Below, piece by piece: positions 4,548-12,002 of a stretch of DNA of 12,355 nt. The notes under the pieces were generated by a model. It was given only the letters and a program-made list of their open reading frames with translations, was not told where the DNA came from and ran no database searches. Numbering within the stretch: position 1 is the stretch's first letter; each line of letters begins with the position of its first letter. Location: NCBI GenBank assembly GCA_004552195.1, contig SFPC01000075.1, positions 1 through 12,355 on the forward strand, read 5' to 3'. The translations under genes and the position numbers were made by a program. Source of the stretch: Bacteroidales bacterium (GTDB lineage Bacteria; Bacteroidota; Bacteroidia; Bacteroidales; Bacteroidaceae).

Positions 4548-5942
4548 ATGAAAAAGTCAAGTAAAATTCTTCTGGGCGGAGCCGTAGTGCTCGTGGGGCT
4601 GGCCGTCACTTACCGTGCGGTGAACCAAGCTCCCGATGCCACTTTGCCGCCCGATGAGCAGATTGCTCAAATCGTGAACGACGGCGGTTGTGTGTTCTGC
4701 CACACGGCTAACCCGGACTTACCGTTCTACGCCACTTTCCCCGTGGCCGAAACACTCATCACAAAGGATGTGGTGGAGGGCTACAAGGCGTTCGACATCG
4801 CTCCTATGATGCAGGCGCTTGCCGAAGGGAAGGCTGTGAACGAAGTGGATTTGGCCAAAGTGGAAAAGTGCGTGGCGGACGGTACGATGCCGCTCATGCA
4901 ATACTATGTGGCGCACTGGGGCTCTTCGCTGACCTCGACCAAAACGGAGATGGCGCTGGCCTGGGTGAAGCAGCATAGGGCGAAGTTCTATCCCAACGAC
5001 TTGGCTGCCGAGGAGTTCAAGAACGAACCGGTGCGTCCCATCCCCGACTCTGTGGCGGTGGATGCCCGCAAGGTGGCATTGGGAGAGGCACTCTATCATG
5101 ACACGCGGCTGTCGGGCGACGGTACGATTTCCTGTGCCACGTGCCATGGCATCAACACAGCCGGCGTGGACAACAAGCAGTATTCCGAAGGCATCAAGGG
5201 ACAATTCGGCGGCGTGAACGCTCCGACATCGTTTAACGCTTGCTTCAATTTCGTGCAGTTCTGGGACGGACGTGCCGCTACGTTGGCCGACCAGGCCGCC
5301 GGTCCTCCGTTGAACCCCGTGGAAATGGGTTCGGCCTCGTTCGACGAGATTGCCGCCCGCCTGAATGCTGACGCTGCTTTCGCCGCGAAGTTCAAGGCAG
5401 TTTACCCCGAGGGGCTGAACGAGAAGACTATCACGGATGCTATTGCCGAATACGAGAAGACGCTCGTCACGCCGAATTCGCCCTTCGACCGCTATCTCAA
5501 AGGTGACAAGCAGGCGCTCACCGCTGAACAGGTGGAGGGCTACGCGCTCTTCAAGGAATACAACTGTGCTACCTGCCATGCGGGCGTGAACATGGGTGGC
5601 CTGTCGTATGAACTGATGGGTAAACGGGCTGACTACTTCAAGGACCGCGAAATCAATGCCAAGTCGGGACTGACGGATGCCGACAACGGACGCTGGGCAC
5701 AAACGAAAGTGGAACGCGACCGTTATCGCTTCAAAACGCCGACGTTGCGCAATGTGGCGCTGACTTGGCCGTATTACCACGATGGCAGTGTGCCGACGCT
5801 CGACAAGGCGATTGACATGATGGCCCGCTACCAGGTGGGACGCGAAATGCCGGCTGCCGATGTGAAGAAGGTGCAGCTGTTCCTCGAAGCACTCACCGGA
5901 CAATACAAGGGGCAGACCTTGAAGAATGACAATAAGCAATGA
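4548..5942 (+). CDS. Tri-haem cytochrome c peroxidase
   Basis: The enzyme reduces hydrogen peroxide to water with electrons from the quinol pool or a donor cytochrome, on the outer face of the inner membrane. Three CxxCH sites are present: residues 48-52, 196-200 and 340-344. The last two define the classic di-haem peroxidase fold, with LSGDGTISCATCH, FWDGRAATLADQA (238-250), KTPTLRN (396-402) and YYHDGS (409-414). The first lies in an extra N-terminal domain with GTMPLM (112-117), where a Met may ligate haem. The 464-residue length and layout match E. coli YhjA/Ccp, a quinol peroxidase. Residues 8-25 form a signal or membrane anchor. ATG 4548 (MKKSSKILLGG) is preferred over GTG 4497, which adds 17 poorly fitting residues before the anchor. 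The maturation genes immediately upstream would supply its three covalent haems. Confidence 0.93.
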   Translation: MKKSSKILLGGAVVLVGLAVTYRAVNQAPDATLPPDEQIAQIVNDGGCVFCHTANPDLPFYATFPVAETLITKDVVEGYKAFDIAPMMQALAEGKAVNEVDLAKVEKCVADGTMPLMQYYVAHWGSSLTSTKTEMALAWVKQHRAKFYPNDLAAEEFKNEPVRPIPDSVAVDARKVALGEALYHDTRLSGDGTISCATCHGINTAGVDNKQYSEGIKGQFGGVNAPTSFNACFNFVQFWDGRAATLADQAAGPPLNPVEMGSASFDEIAARLNADAAFAAKFKAVYPEGLNEKTITDAIAEYEKTLVTPNSPFDRYLKGDKQALTAEQVEGYALFKEYNCATCHAGVNMGGLSYELMGKRADYFKDREINAKSGLTDADNGRWAQTKVERDRYRFKTPTLRNVALTWPYYHDGSVPTLDKAIDMMARYQVGREMPAADVKKVQLFLEALTGQYKGQTLKNDNKQ

Positions 5943-5966
5943 ATAATGAGGGCGTTCCTCTAATGC

Positions 5967-6065
5967 ATAATGTAAAATGTATAATGAGGTCTGACGACCG
6001 ACGTACAGGACGAAGCAAAACCGCCGCCCCCATCGGCGTAGCCTTCATTATACATTTTACATTAT
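5967..6065. repeat. Palindromic intergenic element, copy B
   Basis: Bases 5967-5987 are the exact reverse complement of 6045-6065 (21/21). The arm contains AATGTAAAATGTATAATGA, where copy A has AATGTATAATGTATAATGA; the T-to-A change is present in both arms of this copy. The GC-rich core (5988-6044) is 53/57 identical to copy A. It starts about 25 bases after the peroxidase stop codon and ends 15 bases before the methyltransferase ATG. Relative to the flanking genes it is inverted compared with copy A. Confidence 0.88.
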
Positions 6066-6080
6066 AACAATCTCTCTTTC

Positions 6081-7253
6081 ATGGATCAGTCTTGGCGAAA
6101 CATTCCTGTCAGTCAATTAGCCTTGCAGCTGGCGGGGCGAAAGGACATTGATGTGCCCCACGTGTTGCGGCAGGTGGAGGGATGGCAACGTTTGCGCCAC
6201 AAGGTGCCAAGCTGGACTGAGGTAGAGGGGCTGGAATATCCACACCGCCTGGCACTGGAACAATGTTCGGGTGAGGCGGCGGCACGCTTTAAGGCTGAAA
6301 TGGTGGAAGGGTTGCTCAAGGATGACGATACGCACGCGGGGCGCCCGCTTTCCATGGCCGACCTTACCGGGGGACTGGGCGTGGACTTCTCTTTCCTGGC
6401 ACCGCTGTTCGAGGAGGCTACGTATGTGGAGCGACAAGAGGAGCTGTGCAGGCTGGCTCGGCATAATTTTCCGCTGCTCGGTCTGCCCAATGCCCGCATA
6501 GTGTGTGCCGATGCAGAGGATTATCTCCGGCAGATGCAACCCGTTGACCTCCTTTTCTTGGACCCGGCCCGACGCGACGGTGCTGGACGGAAGACGGTGC
6601 GCATGGAAGACTGTGAGCCCGACGTGTGCCATTTGCTACCTATCTTACTCCAAAAGGCGCACTACATTGTGCTGAAACTCTCGCCCATGCTCGATATTGC
6701 CGCTGCACTGGGGGCATTGGGCTGTGTGGAGCGAGTGGGGGTGGTCGGTGCCGGAGGCGAATGTAAAGACCTCGTGTTGCTGCTTTCTGCCAATGCCGCT
6801 TCTCCCGTCATCACCGTGCGCGAAGGCACGGAGACTTTCGTCTTTACCCCACAGCAGGAGGCAGAGGCCACACCGCACTACGCCACCGAATGTGGCATGT
6901 ATCTTTATGAACCCGGACCTGCACTGCTCAAAGCCGGGTGTTTCAAATTGCTCGCCATTCGTTTTGGCTTGCAGAAATTGCATCCTCACTCCCATTTATA
7001 TACCGGAGACATTTACCTACCGCATTTCCCCGGCCGTCGTTTCCGAGTGGAAAGGGTGTTCGGTTTTGGTAAACAAGATTTGCGGCAGTTGCGCATGTGT
7101 GTTACTTGTGCCAACCTTACGGTCCGCAACTTTCCCGCCACAGTGGAAAAGTTGCGCGCTAAACTCAAGCTTCGCGATGGCGGTAGTGATTATCTCTTTG
7201 CTACCACACTCAACGACCAATCACACGTTCTCATACGCTGCGAAGCTGTATAA
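6081..7253 (+). CDS. Predicted SAM-dependent methyltransferase with THUMP-like domain
   Basis: The 390-residue protein matches the Bacteroidetes family typified by P. gingivalis PG_1098: a helical start (1-85), a Rossmann methyltransferase core (about 88-230) and a ferredoxin-like/THUMP-like tail (about 235-390). SAM-binding motif I is DLTGGLGVD (94-102), an acidic residue that could hold the SAM ribose is in YVERQ (115-119), and motif IV is LDPARRD (160-166), followed by LKLSPMLD (198-205). A DPAR-type motif together with a THUMP-like domain suggests an RNA substrate, but neither the target nor the modified base is known. ATG 6081 follows directly after repeat copy B. No promoter consensus was seen between the peroxidase and this gene, so it may be read from the upstream operon. 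No terminator was seen after it. Confidence 0.85.
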   Translation: MDQSWRNIPVSQLALQLAGRKDIDVPHVLRQVEGWQRLRHKVPSWTEVEGLEYPHRLALEQCSGEAAARFKAEMVEGLLKDDDTHAGRPLSMADLTGGLGVDFSFLAPLFEEATYVERQEELCRLARHNFPLLGLPNARIVCADAEDYLRQMQPVDLLFLDPARRDGAGRKTVRMEDCEPDVCHLLPILLQKAHYIVLKLSPMLDIAAALGALGCVERVGVVGAGGECKDLVLLLSANAASPVITVREGTETFVFTPQQEAEATPHYATECGMYLYEPGPALLKAGCFKLLAIRFGLQKLHPHSHLYTGDIYLPHFPGRRFRVERVFGFGKQDLRQLRMCVTCANLTVRNFPATVEKLRAKLKLRDGGSDYLFATTLNDQSHVLIRCEAV

Positions 7254-7287
7254 TTCCATTTTTTTTGAAAAAAAGTGCCATGCTGCT

Positions 7288-7314
7288 GTAACTTTTTCCC
7301 ATGCAGCCCGTCTA
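7288..7314 (+). promoter_or_regulatory. ECF-type promoter of the sigma-factor operon
   Basis: GTAAC (7288-7292), a 16-base spacer and CGTCTA (7309-7314) have the sequence and spacing expected of an ECF sigma promoter rather than the TTTG/TAnnTTTG type. It is 18 bases before the sigma-factor ATG. This layout suggests that the sigma factor transcribes its own operon. A T8-G-A7 stretch lies just upstream (about 7259-7274) and may act as an UP-like or curved element. Confidence 0.65.
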
Positions 7315-7332
7315 CCATACAGAGAGTAGCAC

Positions 7333-7845
7333 ATGAAACAAATCGATTTTCGCCTTGACCTGCTTCCACTGAAGGATAAAATATACCGCACGGGATTGCG
7401 CATTACCCTCAACGCGCAAGAGGCGGAGGACCTCACGCAGGACACACTGCTACGGGTGTGGAGCAAACGCAACGATTTGCAGCAAATAGGCAGCTTGGAA
7501 GCGTATTGCTTGGCTGTGTGCCGCAATCTTGCCTTGGACAGAATGGCCAAACGCGAAAACGGAAATCTCTCGCTCGAAACGGAACAGACCGATGCGCTCG
7601 ACACCGCACGGACGCCGCAAGAGCAGATGGAACACGAGGAAGAACTGAAACGAGTTCACCAACTCTTTAACCGTTTGCCGGAAAAATACCGCACTGCTCT
7701 CCAACTGCGCGACATCGAAGGTATGACTTACCAACAGGCCGCCGAAGCCATGGGCATGACGGAAGACCTCTTTAGAGTAACGCTTCATCGCGCAAGGAAA
7801 ACCTTACGCACTGAATACGAAAATAACGATTGCTATGGACTATAA
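7333..7845 (+). CDS. ECF-family RNA polymerase sigma factor
   Basis: This 170-residue protein has the two conserved parts of an ECF sigma factor and little else. Sigma region 2 covers about residues 10-75 and includes AEDLTQDTLLRVWSK (31-45), which binds the polymerase clamp and the -10 element. Sigma region 4 covers about 110-160, with LPEKYRTALQLRDIEGMTYQQAA and the helix-turn-helix end FRVTLHRARKTLR. The linker (76-105) is acidic. ATG 7333 lies 18 bases after the ECF-type promoter at 7288-7314, pointing to autoregulation. The gene overlaps the next one by 11 bases, so the two are translationally coupled. The neighbouring membrane protein is the expected regulator. The inducing signal is unknown. 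Confidence 0.95.
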   Translation: MKQIDFRLDLLPLKDKIYRTGLRITLNAQEAEDLTQDTLLRVWSKRNDLQQIGSLEAYCLAVCRNLALDRMAKRENGNLSLETEQTDALDTARTPQEQMEHEEELKRVHQLFNRLPEKYRTALQLRDIEGMTYQQAAEAMGMTEDLFRVTLHRARKTLRTEYENNDCYGL

Positions 7846-8365
7846 GTATATAGAACAACTCTTGGAACGCTATTGGGAATGCCAAACCTCGCCCGAGGAG
7901 GAGCAGATACTCAAAGCTTTCTTCAGCCAGCTCAATATCCCGAAAAAGTTGGCACGCTATAAGAGCCTGTTCGTATATGAAACAGAACAAGCTCGCATCT
8001 CTTTGGGCGACGACTTTGACCGCCGTATGCTGCAGGCCATAGGTTCTGAGCAACCTTCCAATCCGGAACTTAAAGTAGTGAAGGTGGAACATATCACCCT
8101 CATGCGTCGACTCCGCCCTCTCTATCATGCCGCAGCAGCTGTGGCCATTGTTACCTTGCTGGGTACGGCCGCACAACACTCGTTCCAGCCCGAGAGCTCA
8201 ACGGCCGACCCTGCGGGATGGGACTACAATCAGTCGGCTTACAAAGACTCTTATCAAGACCCGCAAAAGGCGTATGAAGAAGGCATGAAGGCTTTGGACC
8301 TCTTCAAACAGGGACCGAAAACTGCGGTTGCCGACTCCGCCGGACTAAAGGCTAATCCCCAATAA
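7835..8365 (+). CDS. Single-pass membrane protein, probable anti-sigma factor
   Basis: The 176-residue protein has no motif I can name with certainty. Its N-terminal part (1-92) is charged and predicted cytosolic, opening with YIEQLLERYWECQTSPEEE, a pattern common at the start of Bacteroidales proteins encoded next to ECF sigma factors. One hydrophobic segment (about 94-113) is followed by a polar C-terminal part (114-176), rich in Tyr, Gln and Ala, that would lie in the periplasm. That topology and the 11-base overlap with the sigma gene suggest a membrane-bound anti-sigma factor that holds the sigma factor until a signal arrives. There is no HxxxCxxC zinc anti-sigma motif. Function is inferred from position and topology only. 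Confidence 0.8.
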   Translation: MDYKYIEQLLERYWECQTSPEEEQILKAFFSQLNIPKKLARYKSLFVYETEQARISLGDDFDRRMLQAIGSEQPSNPELKVVKVEHITLMRRLRPLYHAAAAVAIVTLLGTAAQHSFQPESSTADPAGWDYNQSAYKDSYQDPQKAYEEGMKALDLFKQGPKTAVADSAGLKANPQ

Positions 8366-8385
8366 CAAAGCTTTGTTCCCGCTCC

Positions 8386-8856
8386 ATGAAACACCTTATA
8401 TGTATCCTCATGGCCGCCTTGATGGCAATGGCCGCCCGGGGGCAGAAAGAACAAGACTTTGCATCGCGCTATATGGCTCTCTATGCACAAGGTACTTCCT
8501 TGGAATGCACTACGGTCAGTCCTCTCATGATGGAAAAGCTCCTTAAACTCCCATCGGTCGAGGAAGATTCCTCCACAAAAAGGGTTTTGGCGCAGCTCAA
8601 GTCCATACGCATGGTAACCAATGCCAATCCGGCAGAAACAACGCTCCTCTACGAAAATGCACTGAAGCTGGCCAGGCAAAATCCTAAGCGTTACAGGCTT
8701 CAGGCTGAAGAGGAGGAGAAGAAAATCTACGTTCGCCGACGAGGACGTCTCATCGTGGAAATGGTATTGCTCATGAAACATGATGCCCGGTTGAACCTCA
8801 TTAACCTCACGGGAAACATGAACGAAGATTTCCTTCAACAGCTGTCCGGTAGCTGA
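8386..8856 (+). CDS. Exported DUF4252-like protein
   Basis: The 156-residue product starts with a signal peptide (MKHLICILMAALMAMAARGQ, cleavage near residue 19-20). The mature part is small and highly charged. Residues about 30-150 resemble DUF4252 proteins, which are common in Bacteroidales beside ECF sigma genes: VSPLMMEKLLKLP, a central LAQLKSIRMVT, then KKIYVRRRGRLIVEMVLLMK and a final LINLTGNMNEDFLQQL. There is no lipobox Cys after the signal, so it is probably periplasmic rather than a lipoprotein. It begins 20 bases after the membrane protein and is the last gene of the sigma operon. It could be a sensor or effector of the response; its activity is unknown. Confidence 0.82.
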   Translation: MKHLICILMAALMAMAARGQKEQDFASRYMALYAQGTSLECTTVSPLMMEKLLKLPSVEEDSSTKRVLAQLKSIRMVTNANPAETTLLYENALKLARQNPKRYRLQAEEEEKKIYVRRRGRLIVEMVLLMKHDARLNLINLTGNMNEDFLQQLSGS

Positions 8857-9062
8857 GAGCAAACCGTCCTATCAGTTGAACAAGAAGATGAACCTATCCA
8901 TATCGGTCTTGAAACGCAAGGCTACCCTTTAAGTAAAACAATGCTGCTTTAAAACAATCAATTTCGCCAAGGCTTGCCCTTCATCCTTTTCCCCAAGGTT
9001 GCTCGCGCACAGCTCAGGTTTCAGTTTCCTCCGTAAGTCCGGTCCGGTGGGGCACGGCAAAC

Positions 9063-9108
9063 AAGATAAACAGGGAAGTAGCCTCCGGGTCGCTTCCCTT
9101 TATCTTTT
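9063..9108 (+). terminator. Intrinsic terminator after the sigma operon
   Basis: AAGATAAA (9063-9070) and GGGAAG (9073-9078) pair with CTTCCC (9092-9097) and TTTATCTT (9098-9105), with only a CA bulge on the left arm. The right arm ends in a U-rich TTTATCTTTT. It lies about 200 bases beyond the DUF4252 stop codon; the bases between (8857-9062) hold no recognisable feature. Confidence 0.75.
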
Positions 9109-9255
9109 GGACGCTCGGCATGGATATTGTCTAACGGGTGAAAATCCTTGCTACCCAATAATAGCTGGAAGGCCATAACTTAAGTCAGAAAACCATCGTG
9201 AGATGGAACCCGAAGGAAGCTGACGGCAAACATTAGACGGTGGAGGTTTTGCTAT
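9109..9255 (+). mobile_element. Probable 5' fragment of a group II intron
   Basis: Several short words fit group II intron domain I: a GGACGCTCGGCATG start (compare the GUGCG 5' consensus), the stem-forming GGGTGAAAATCC...CTACCC (9136-9155), GGAAGGCC (9167-9174), a CCATCGTGAGATGG hairpin (9193-9206), and CCGAAGGAAGCTGACGGCAAAC (9210-9231). No reverse transcriptase frame, domain V or 3' end is visible before the next gene, so it would be a truncated relic. It starts directly at the U-tract of the terminator at 9063-9108. The bases after 9255 to about 9455 are AT-rich and show nothing else I can support. The assignment rests on motif recognition only. Confidence 0.55.
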
Positions 9256-9455
9256 TATGATGAATATCTGTTAAGCCGAAAATAGTTTTTTTATAATAAA
9301 GAAATTAAATAGAAGACCGAGGAAAGAACTCGATTCCCCAACACCAATAAAAGAGTTCCAAATCTACCGTCAGAGAGAAATGCCACAATTAGAAAGTGAC
9401 TTTGACTGAATAATGAAGCAACTGCCGAAAAATGACATTACCTTTGCATAAGATA

Positions 9456-9508
9456 GGCGGCTCGGCAATCTAAGCAAGCTTATTGCGCTCGCCTTGCAAC
9501 TATCTTTG
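9456..9508 (+). promoter_or_regulatory. Promoter-bearing dispersed repeat upstream of the hexosaminidase
   Basis: TATCTTTG at 9501-9508 matches the TAnnTTTG element and lies 32 bases before the ATG at 9541. A clean TTTG 19-21 bases upstream is missing; TTG at 9483-9485 is the nearest candidate. Upstream is the dyad TAAGC-AA-GCTTA (9471-9482), which has a counterpart at 1872-1881. A further TACCTTTG at 9439-9446 has no matching -33 box. Confidence 0.65.
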
Positions 9509-9540
9509 CCGTCAACATTACCAAACCAACAAGCTGAAAT

Positions 9541-11868
9541 ATGAGAAAGATGAGCAGAATGGCTGCATTCCTTGTCGCACTGGCCCTTTCCTGGAACGGG
9601 AAAGCCGGGGCGCAGAATGCCGATTTCCATGTCGTGCCCCTGCCCAAGGAGGTCAGGGCTACGCAAGCCGGGAATTTTGAACTGAGCGAGAAAACCCTTA
9701 TCAGTTATCCGCAGGGCGACAAAACGCTGAAACGCCATGCAGAGTACCTGGCCCAATTCATTGAGGAAGCCACGGGGCTCAAGCTGACGCTTACCACGGT
9801 TCCCGTGCAGCGCAACTGCATCCGTCTGTCGACGGCACTGAAGAAGAGCAATCCGGAGGCATACCTCATCCGCGTCAACAGCGAGATTGTGCTGATTGAC
9901 GGCGCGTCGACAGCGGGCCTCTTCTACGGCATCCAGACTTTCCGCAAGGCCCTGCCCGTGGGCACGGTGCAGCGCGTGGTGGTGCCCGGCACGGAGGTCA
10001 GCGACCAGCCCCGCTTTGCCTATCGCGGTGCCCACCTCGACGTGTCGCGCCACTTCGTCAGCGTCGACTCCGTCTGCCGCTTCATCGATATGCTGGCCCT
10101 ACACAACATCAACCGTTTCCATTGGCACCTCACCGACGACCAAGGCTGGAGGGTGGAGATAAAGAAATACCCCCTGCTCACCAAAATCGGCTCGCGCCGC
10201 TCTGAAACCGTCATTGGCCACAACACCGGCAAGTACGACGGCAAGCCCTACGGAGGTTTCTATACCCAGAAGGAAATACGGCAGGTGGTGCAGTACGCCG
10301 CCGACCGCCACATTACCATCATTCCCGAGATTGATATGCCCGGCCATATGCAGGCTGCACTGGCGGCCTATCCCGAGCTGGGCTGTACGGGAGGCCCTTA
10401 TGAAGTGTGGAAGATGTGGGGCGTTTCGGAACACGTGCTCTGTGCCGGCAACGACAAAACCCTCCGTTTCATCGAGGATGTGCTGGCAGAAATCGTGAAG
10501 CTCTTCCCCTCGGAGTACATCCACGTGGGCGGCGACGAATGTCCCAAGACACAGTGGGAACAGTGTGCCAAATGCCAGGCCCGCATCAAGGCCGAGCACC
10601 TGGAGGCCGACGGCAAGCACAGTGCCGAGGAACGGCTGCAGAGCTACGTCATCCACCATGCCGAGGAGTTCCTGCGCAAGCAGGGCCGTCGCATGATCGG
10701 GTGGGACGAAATCCTGGAGGGCGGACTCGCACCCGGTGCCACCGTCATGTCGTGGCGCGGCGAAGGCGGGGGCATTGAGGCCGCCCGGCAGCAGCACGAT
10801 GTCATCATGACCCCCAACACCTACATGTACTTCGACTACTACCAGAGCGACATGCCGCAGTATGAGCCCGAAGCCATCGGCGGCTACGTGCCCATCGAGC
10901 GCGTCTACGGCTACGAGCCGGTGCCCGCCGTGCTCCGTCCCGAGGAGCGTAAATATATCATCGGCGTGCAGGCCAATTGCTGGGCAGAATATCTCAAGAG
11001 CTACCGTCAGGTGGAGTATATGGAACTGCCGCGCATGGCAGCATTGAGCGAAGTGCAGTGGTGCAATCCCGAGCAGAAGAACTATGAGGCGTTCGTGCAG
11101 CGGTTGCAAAGGCTGGTCAGTGTCTACCGTCTCAAAGGCTACAACTACGCCAAGGTGATCTACCGTGTCAAGTCCGGCTTCCGTGTCGACACTGTGCAGC
11201 ACGCCGTGGTGGCCACGCTCTCCACCATCGATGATGCACCGGTTTATTACACCTTGGACGGTACAGCGCCCACCACCGCCTCGCCACGTTACGAAGGCCC
11301 GCTGCGGTTGACGCAAAGCGGCACGTTGCGCGCCGTGGCCGTAAGGGGAGGGGAGGTGACGCCCGAGGTGAGCGAGACCTTCTCTTTCAGCCGTTCCACT
11401 GCCTGCCCCATCCGTTTGCTCAGCGCGCCCCACGGCAGTTACACCTTTGCCGGAGCGCAGGTGCTGAACGATGGACGTTGCGGCCGCTCCACCAACTACC
11501 GCACGGGCGAGTGGCTGGGCTTCTGCGGCAATGACCTTGAGGCGGAGATAGACCTGGGCAGCCCCACCCGGGTAAGCAGCGTGACCATCCGCACCTGTGT
11601 GGAGAAGGGCGATTGGATATTCGATGCCCGGGGTCTCGAAGTGTACGGTTCTTCCGACGGCAAGACCTTCACCCCCTTGGCTTCCGAAACCTACGCGCCG
11701 CTCACGCGCGATGATGCCAACCGCATCTACACCCACCGGTTGGACTTCGCGCCGGCCACGGTGCGCTATGTCCGGGTGAAGGCCGTTTCGGAAAAACAGT
11801 TGCCCGAGTGGCACAGCGGTGCCGGTCACCCCGCCTTCCTCTTTGTCGACGAGGTGCAGGTAAAATGA
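9541..11868 (+). CDS. GH20 beta-N-acetylhexosaminidase with discoidin-like tail
   Basis: The 775-residue enzyme should release terminal GlcNAc or GalNAc from glycans by substrate-assisted catalysis. A signal peptide (1-24, ending AGAQ) directs export to the periplasm or cell surface; no lipobox is seen. Domains in order: GH20b-like N-terminal domain (about 28-152); GH20 barrel (about 158-530) with FHWHLTDDQGWR (193-204), IPEIDMPGH (261-269) and the catalytic pair Asp332-Glu333 in HVGGDECP; a chitobiase-type C-terminal domain (about 550-615, with YYTLDGTAPT); and an F5/8 type C / CBM32-like domain (about 630-775), likely to bind sugar. All core catalytic residues I can identify are present. 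ATG 9541 gives the best signal peptide and lies 32 bases after a TAnnTTTG element. It is transcribed alone; no SusC/SusD genes are visible in the window. Confidence 0.95.
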   Translation: MRKMSRMAAFLVALALSWNGKAGAQNADFHVVPLPKEVRATQAGNFELSEKTLISYPQGDKTLKRHAEYLAQFIEEATGLKLTLTTVPVQRNCIRLSTALKKSNPEAYLIRVNSEIVLIDGASTAGLFYGIQTFRKALPVGTVQRVVVPGTEVSDQPRFAYRGAHLDVSRHFVSVDSVCRFIDMLALHNINRFHWHLTDDQGWRVEIKKYPLLTKIGSRRSETVIGHNTGKYDGKPYGGFYTQKEIRQVVQYAADRHITIIPEIDMPGHMQAALAAYPELGCTGGPYEVWKMWGVSEHVLCAGNDKTLRFIEDVLAEIVKLFPSEYIHVGGDECPKTQWEQCAKCQARIKAEHLEADGKHSAEERLQSYVIHHAEEFLRKQGRRMIGWDEILEGGLAPGATVMSWRGEGGGIEAARQQHDVIMTPNTYMYFDYYQSDMPQYEPEAIGGYVPIERVYGYEPVPAVLRPEERKYIIGVQANCWAEYLKSYRQVEYMELPRMAALSEVQWCNPEQKNYEAFVQRLQRLVSVYRLKGYNYAKVIYRVKSGFRVDTVQHAVVATLSTIDDAPVYYTLDGTAPTTASPRYEGPLRLTQSGTLRAVAVRGGEVTPEVSETFSFSRSTACPIRLLSAPHGSYTFAGAQVLNDGRCGRSTNYRTGEWLGFCGNDLEAEIDLGSPTRVSSVTIRTCVEKGDWIFDARGLEVYGSSDGKTFTPLASETYAPLTRDDANRIYTHRLDFAPATVRYVRVKAVSEKQLPEWHSGAGHPAFLFVDEVQVK

Positions 11869-11951
11869 CGTTTACGCTTTGAACTTTTGCCGGACTTTTG
11901 CCGGACACCCCAATTTCTGAAATATCCCGCCCTTTCCGGGCAGACATAAAG

Positions 11952-11984
11952 AACGCCCCACGTGCCGCGAGCACGTGGGGCGTT
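11952..11984 (+). terminator. GC-rich hairpin after the hexosaminidase
   Basis: AACGCCCCACGTGC (11952-11965) and GCACGTGGGGCGTT (11971-11984) form a perfect 14-base stem with a 5-base loop, 84 bases after the stop codon. It is followed by GGTATTCC, so there is no U-run on the plus strand. On the minus strand TTCTTTATG follows. It probably ends or protects the hexosaminidase mRNA. Confidence 0.6.
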
Positions 11985-12002
11985 GGTATTCCGGTAAGAG
12001 TA

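Noticed and set aside
4719..5939. 406-codon antisense frame over the peroxidase
   Set aside because: The plus strand has three CxxCH motifs and the full peroxidase signature. The antisense frame has no domain and is a shadow.
9109..9255. Cobalamin riboswitch or RNase P RNA
   Set aside because: The GGTGAAAATCC and GGAAG words suggested these at first, but there is no B12 box or RNase P core, and the combined motifs fit group II intron domain I better.
10099..11829. Long (576-codon) minus-strand frame antisense to the hexosaminidase
   Set aside because: It mirrors the codon structure of a GC-rich real gene. The plus strand has a signal peptide, GH20 motifs and a complete domain order; the antisense product has none.
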